Assembly: GCF_018829635.1 (NCBI RefSeq)
Contig: NZ_JAHKKG010000026.1
Coordinates: 1 to 32,398 of the forward strand
Direction of reading: 5' to 3'
Length of the DNA: 32,398 nt
DNA from: Paractinoplanes bogorensis
Lineage (GTDB): Bacteria > Actinomycetota > Actinomycetes > Mycobacteriales > Micromonosporaceae
The stretch's first letter is position 1, and the number at the start of each line of letters is the position of its first letter. This document shows, piece by piece, positions 30,008-32,398 of the stretch. The position numbers and the translations under genes are program-made. The notes under the pieces were generated by a model. It was not told the DNA's origin. It searched no databases and saw only the letters and a list, made by a program, of their open reading frames with translations.

Positions 30008-30790
30008 CGCTGGGCTGAACGCCTGCCGGAAGCGCTCGAGGGCCCGCTCGGAGTCGCCGTCCGATGCCCATCCCTCGAGCCCCACGACGCCGTCGTACTC
30101 GATTCGCCGCAACGCATCCGCCACCGCCGGATAGTGAATCTCCCCGGTGCCCGGCTCCTGTCGTCCCGGCACATCGGCGACCTGGATCTCGCCGATCAGC
30201 GGCCGGGCCCGTTCGACCAGCCCGATCAGATTCCCCTCGCCGATCTGGGCGTGATAGAGATCGAGATTCAGCCGTACGTACGGACTCCCGACCGCCTCGA
30301 CCAGCGCGATCGTGTCCGCGGCGCGGGCGAACGGCGTTCCCGGATGGTCGACCGCGGTGTTCAGATTCTCCAGAGTGAACACCCGCCCCGCCCGCTCACC
30401 GAGCTCGGCCAGCCGACCCAGGGTGCGAGCCGCGGTGAGCCACATCCCCGGCGTAACGACCGCGGCCGGCGCAACGGGCAGGCCACGCTCATCGAGCCCG
30501 GTGCCGTGCACATTGAGCCGCGGACAATCAATCCGCTCAGCAGCTTCCAGTGACAGGCGCGCGGTCCGGACCAGTTCGTCGCCACCGTCCGGGTCGCCCA
30601 GGGAACCACGCAGATACCCGGTCATCGACGAAATCGTGACACCGGTGTCAGCCAGTTCCTCAAGATCCTTGCCGGCCCAGCCCCACATCTCGGCCTCGAA
30701 CCCGAGCGCCCCGATCCGCCGAACCCGCTCCGCAAACGGCAGATCAAGAAACACCATCTCAGCGCAGACGGCCAGCCGAAACCCGCTCAT
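29969..30790 (-). CDS. Hydroxypyruvate isomerase-like (Hyi) TIM barrel
   Basis: A 273-residue sugar isomerase/epimerase. Core motifs are AEMVFLDLPFAERVRRIGALGFEAEMWGWAGKD, FTLENLN (metal-binding Glu), RLNLDLYHAQIGEGN (Asp and His), IQVADVPGRQEPGTGEIHY and GVVGLEGW (last Glu). These match the Hyi/OtnI family that interconverts hydroxypyruvate with tartronate semialdehyde, or 2-oxo-tetronates. The last 15 residues are a repetitive Ala/Glu tail coded by a 21-bp repeat and lie outside the fold. Its ATGA start overlaps the dehydrogenase stop, so the two act in one pathway, perhaps inositol- or tetronate-like sugars (inference). Confidence 0.88.
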   Translation of the reverse strand: MSGFRLAVCAEMVFLDLPFAERVRRIGALGFEAEMWGWAGKDLEELADTGVTISSMTGYLRGSLGDPDGGDELVRTARLSLEAAERIDCPRLNVHGTGLDERGLPVAPAAVVTPGMWLTAARTLGRLAELGERAGRVFTLENLNTAVDHPGTPFARAADTIALVEAVGSPYVRLNLDLYHAQIGEGNLIGLVERARPLIGEIQVADVPGRQEPGTGEIHYPAVADALRRIEYDGVVGLEGWASDGDSERALERFRQAFSPAGEAESKAEEAET

Positions 30791-32118
30791 CGTCCGGCCC
30801 CGGCCCCGGCCCCGGCCCCGGCCCCGGCCTCAGCCCCGGCCTCAGCCCCGGCCTCAGCCCCGGCCACGGACTCAGCCCCGGCCCGCGCCTCCGCTTGCGC
30901 CCCTGCTCCGTCTGCCCCCGACACAGCCTGTCCAGCACGCACTGACACAGCCTTCCCCGTACGCACCGACTCCGCGGCCGCCAAGGCGATGGCCAGCGCG
31001 GCCCGGGCGTCCTCACCGGTCGCTCCATAGCCGTCATCCCCGCGGTGCCGGTCGTCCCCGCTCACCCTGCTGTCCGTCCTGCTCACGCCGTTGTCGGGTC
31101 CGCTCACGCTGTTGTCCGTCTCGCTCAGCTCGTTGCTCGCCGGCCGGTTGACGCCACTGTTTGCTCGGCGGTGGATGTCGTTGTGCGCGTGGTCGCTCGT
31201 TTCGCTCAGTTTCTTGTTCGCTTGGGCGGCCGCAACGGCCGATACGAAGGCGGCCAGTTCCGCGGTGTAGGCCGCCCCGAACAGTTCCTGGTCACTGCGG
31301 GTGGTCTCGACGAGGCGGCCGGCCGCGCCCGAGAACGTCAGACCGGTTCGGCGGCCGTCGCCCATGGCGACCATTCCGCCGTCGCCCAGTACCTCGCCGC
31401 GGACGTCGTAGCCGTAGCTCGCCTCGAAACACGCCTCGGCCGTCCCGACCGCACCGTTGTCGAACCGGACCGTGACCACGGCCGTGTCCAGTAGCCCACG
31501 GTCCCGCCAGGCCGGCTCGACCAAGGCGTCGGCCACCGCGAAGACCTCGACCGCCTCGGCCCCCGGGTTGAGGAACCGCAGTGTGTCGAAGTCGTGGATC
31601 AGCGTCTCGTTGAAGATGGTGCCCGGCGCGATGCGGGCCGGGTCGAAGCCGCCCGGATCCCGGGTGAGCGACCGCAGCAGCCGCGGCGTGCCGACCTGCC
31701 CATTGTCGATCAGCCCACGGGCCGCGACCCAGTCCGGCACGAACCGCCGATTGAAGCCGACCCGCAATACGACCCCCGCACTCCGCGCCGCGTCGATCAC
31801 CCGGTCCGCGTCGTCCAGGGTGAGGGCCATCGGCTTCTCACAGAAGACATGCTTACCGGCCCCCGCCGCCGCCACCGCCAACTCCGCGTGGAACCGCGCC
31901 GGCGCCGCGATCACGACGGCCTCCACCTCGGCATCGCCCCACACCTGATCGGCATCCTGATAGGCCCGGCGGGCACCCAGCCGTCCGGCCAGGGCCGCGG
32001 CCGCCCCGGGCGCCGGATCGGCCACGGCGACCAGTTCAACCCCCGGCAGCCGCCGACTGAGCGTCTCGCCGTGGAACGAGCCCATCCGGCCGCTCCCGAT
32101 CAACGCAACTCCGGTCAT
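30787..32118 (-). CDS. Gfo/Idh/MocA-family NAD(P)-dependent dehydrogenase (inositol 2-dehydrogenase-like)
   Basis: A 443-residue protein, about 100 longer than the usual 335-345. The Rossmann domain starts with GSGRMGSFHGETL, then HVFCEKPMALTLDDADRVI with catalytic Lys, RVGFNRRFVPDW and NETLIHDFDTLRFL. The fold ends with TGEDARAALAIALAAAESVRTGKAVSVR. Two additions are odd. Residues about 302-362 are an Asn/Ser/Asp-rich insert with a 7-residue repeat (DNSVSGP, DNGVSRT, DSRVSGD). Residues about 393-443 are an Ala/Gly/Glu tail coded by GC-rich hexamers. GAGGAG lies 7 bases before the ATG. It probably oxidises an inositol or related sugar and is co-transcribed with the Hyi-like gene behind a LacI-type palindrome. 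Confidence 0.9.
   Translation of the reverse strand: MTGVALIGSGRMGSFHGETLSRRLPGVELVAVADPAPGAAAALAGRLGARRAYQDADQVWGDAEVEAVVIAAPARFHAELAVAAAGAGKHVFCEKPMALTLDDADRVIDAARSAGVVLRVGFNRRFVPDWVAARGLIDNGQVGTPRLLRSLTRDPGGFDPARIAPGTIFNETLIHDFDTLRFLNPGAEAVEVFAVADALVEPAWRDRGLLDTAVVTVRFDNGAVGTAEACFEASYGYDVRGEVLGDGGMVAMGDGRRTGLTFSGAAGRLVETTRSDQELFGAAYTAELAAFVSAVAAAQANKKLSETSDHAHNDIHRRANSGVNRPASNELSETDNSVSGPDNGVSRTDSRVSGDDRHRGDDGYGATGEDARAALAIALAAAESVRTGKAVSVRAGQAVSGADGAGAQAEARAGAESVAGAEAGAEAGAEAGAGAGAGAGAGR
30793..30870. repeat. Hexamer and 12-mer microsatellite coding the dehydrogenase tail
   Basis: About five CGGCCC hexamers are followed by three to four 12-mers of the form CCTCAGCCCCGG. In the gene frame they give GAGAGAGAG and EAGAEAGAEAGA. 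Pure length-variable repeats inside a coding end suggest replication slippage. Confidence 0.85.
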
Positions 32119-32141
32119 GCGCTACTCCTCTTCATCTCATG

Positions 32142-32153
32142 TGGAACGTTCCA
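32142..32153. promoter_or_regulatory. LacI-type operator before the Gfo/Idh gene
   Basis: TGGAACGTTCCA is a perfect 12-bp palindrome with a central CG, the LacI-family consensus style in actinobacteria. It is 23 bases upstream of the dehydrogenase ATG, so it would control the Gfo-Hyi operon. The regulator gene is not in the window and might lie beyond the right edge. Confidence 0.65.
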
Positions 32154-32171
32154 GCTTGGGCGTGCACTCAG

Positions 32172-32197
32172 CCGACGGCCGCGTGCGTTGCCGTCGG
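32172..32197. promoter_or_regulatory. 8-bp inverted repeat with 10-base loop
   Basis: CCGACGGC (32172-32179) and GCCGTCGG (32190-32197) are exact complements. It lies between the LacI-type site and the minisatellite, and may be a terminator stem for a gene beyond the window or a second regulatory dyad. A T/G-rich but not pure T stretch follows on the plus strand. Confidence 0.4.
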
Positions 32198-32246
32198 TGT
32201 GTTGTGCGGGCGGTTGCGTGCTGCACCACGGGGCGTGTGCAATGCC

Positions 32247-32398
32247 GCATGCCGGTCGTGCGTGCTGCCGACATGTCGGCGTCTGGTCGGCCCCGGGGGC
32301 ATGCCGGTCGTGCGTGCTGCTGGCATGTCGGCGTCTGGTCGGCCCCGGGGGCATGCCGGTCGTGCGTGCTGCTGGCATGTCGGCGTCTGGTCGGCCCC
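32247..32398. repeat. 52-bp minisatellite, about three copies, continuing past the edge
   Basis: Units begin at 32247, 32299 and 32351. The second and third are identical as far as visible, and the first differs by a few bases in its middle. Each holds GCATGCCGGTCGTGCGTGCT and a GGTCGGCCCCGGGG block. A minus-strand open frame through it is repetitive and has no support. The rest of 32119-32246 contains only the two dyads listed separately. Confidence 0.9.

Noticed and set aside
32115..32378. Leftward open frame through the 52-bp repeat
   Set aside because: Repetitive translation, no domain, and it overlaps the LacI-type site and the promoter region of the Gfo/Idh gene.
1..32398. CRISPR arrays
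   Set aside because: The three arrays are head-to-tail repeats without unique spacers, and no cas genes are present.

Overview
The window is GC-rich actinobacterial DNA, around 70% G+C by eye, with GTG starts, ATGA/GTGA gene overlaps and codons ending in G or C. Gene style and content (GH54/CBM13 arabinofuranosidase, DUF2291 sugar operon, Mrp antiporter, abundant minisatellites) suggest a soil actinomycete, perhaps Micromonosporaceae or Actinoplanes-like. That placement is inference. I support 33 protein genes. I saw no rRNA, tRNA, insertion sequence or CRISPR array.

Layout. 1-433: a 45-bp tandem repeat, then a promoter and LacI-type operator for a secreted GH54 arabinofuranosidase (434-1906). 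2161-3575: an AEC-family carrier and a flavin reductase-like protein. 3628-3723: a 24-bp minisatellite. 3789-5905: a LysR regulator divergent from an MFS transporter. 5922-16433: a SorC/DeoR-type regulator divergent from a nine-gene sugar operon (DUF2291 lipoprotein, ABC ATPase, permease, Tat-type binding lipoprotein, two-part transketolase, glycerol-kinase-like FGGY kinase, xylose-isomerase-like TIM barrel, Nudix hydrolase). 16474-18196: a paired Clp-N-like protein and membrane protein. 18450-26330, all leftward: a histidine kinase and response regulator, a complete Mrp antiporter (A/B fused, C, D, E, F, G) and a BON-domain membrane protein, almost all joined by 4-bp overlaps. 26431-28222: an NmrA-type NAD(P)-binding protein and an AraC regulator. 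28291-29907: an SPW-repeat membrane protein, a PPOX/F420-type protein and an FhuF-like iron reductase. 29969-32118: a Gfo/Idh/MocA dehydrogenase and a hydroxypyruvate-isomerase-like TIM barrel behind a perfect LacI-type palindrome. 32247-32398: a 52-bp minisatellite that runs off the window.

How the genes work together. The central operon has the parts of a non-oxidative branched-pentose route: import, isomerisation, phosphorylation, then a transketolase step. This matches the published transketolase route for D-apiose (apiose, apulose, apulose 4-phosphate, then xylulose 5-phosphate plus dihydroxyacetone phosphate). The substrate here is inferred. Two copies of TGAAT-N4-ATTCA, one before each divergent gene, are the probable operators. 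The Mrp locus looks like a stress-sensing unit in which one transcript encodes both a two-component system and the multisubunit Na+/H+ antiporter.

Two themes cut across the window. First, many low-complexity or tandem repeats lie between genes and inside enzyme genes (kinase, Gfo/Idh, Hyi tail). Second, a 12-mer, CCGTACGGGAAA, and close variants recur in several reading frames, as if selected at DNA level.
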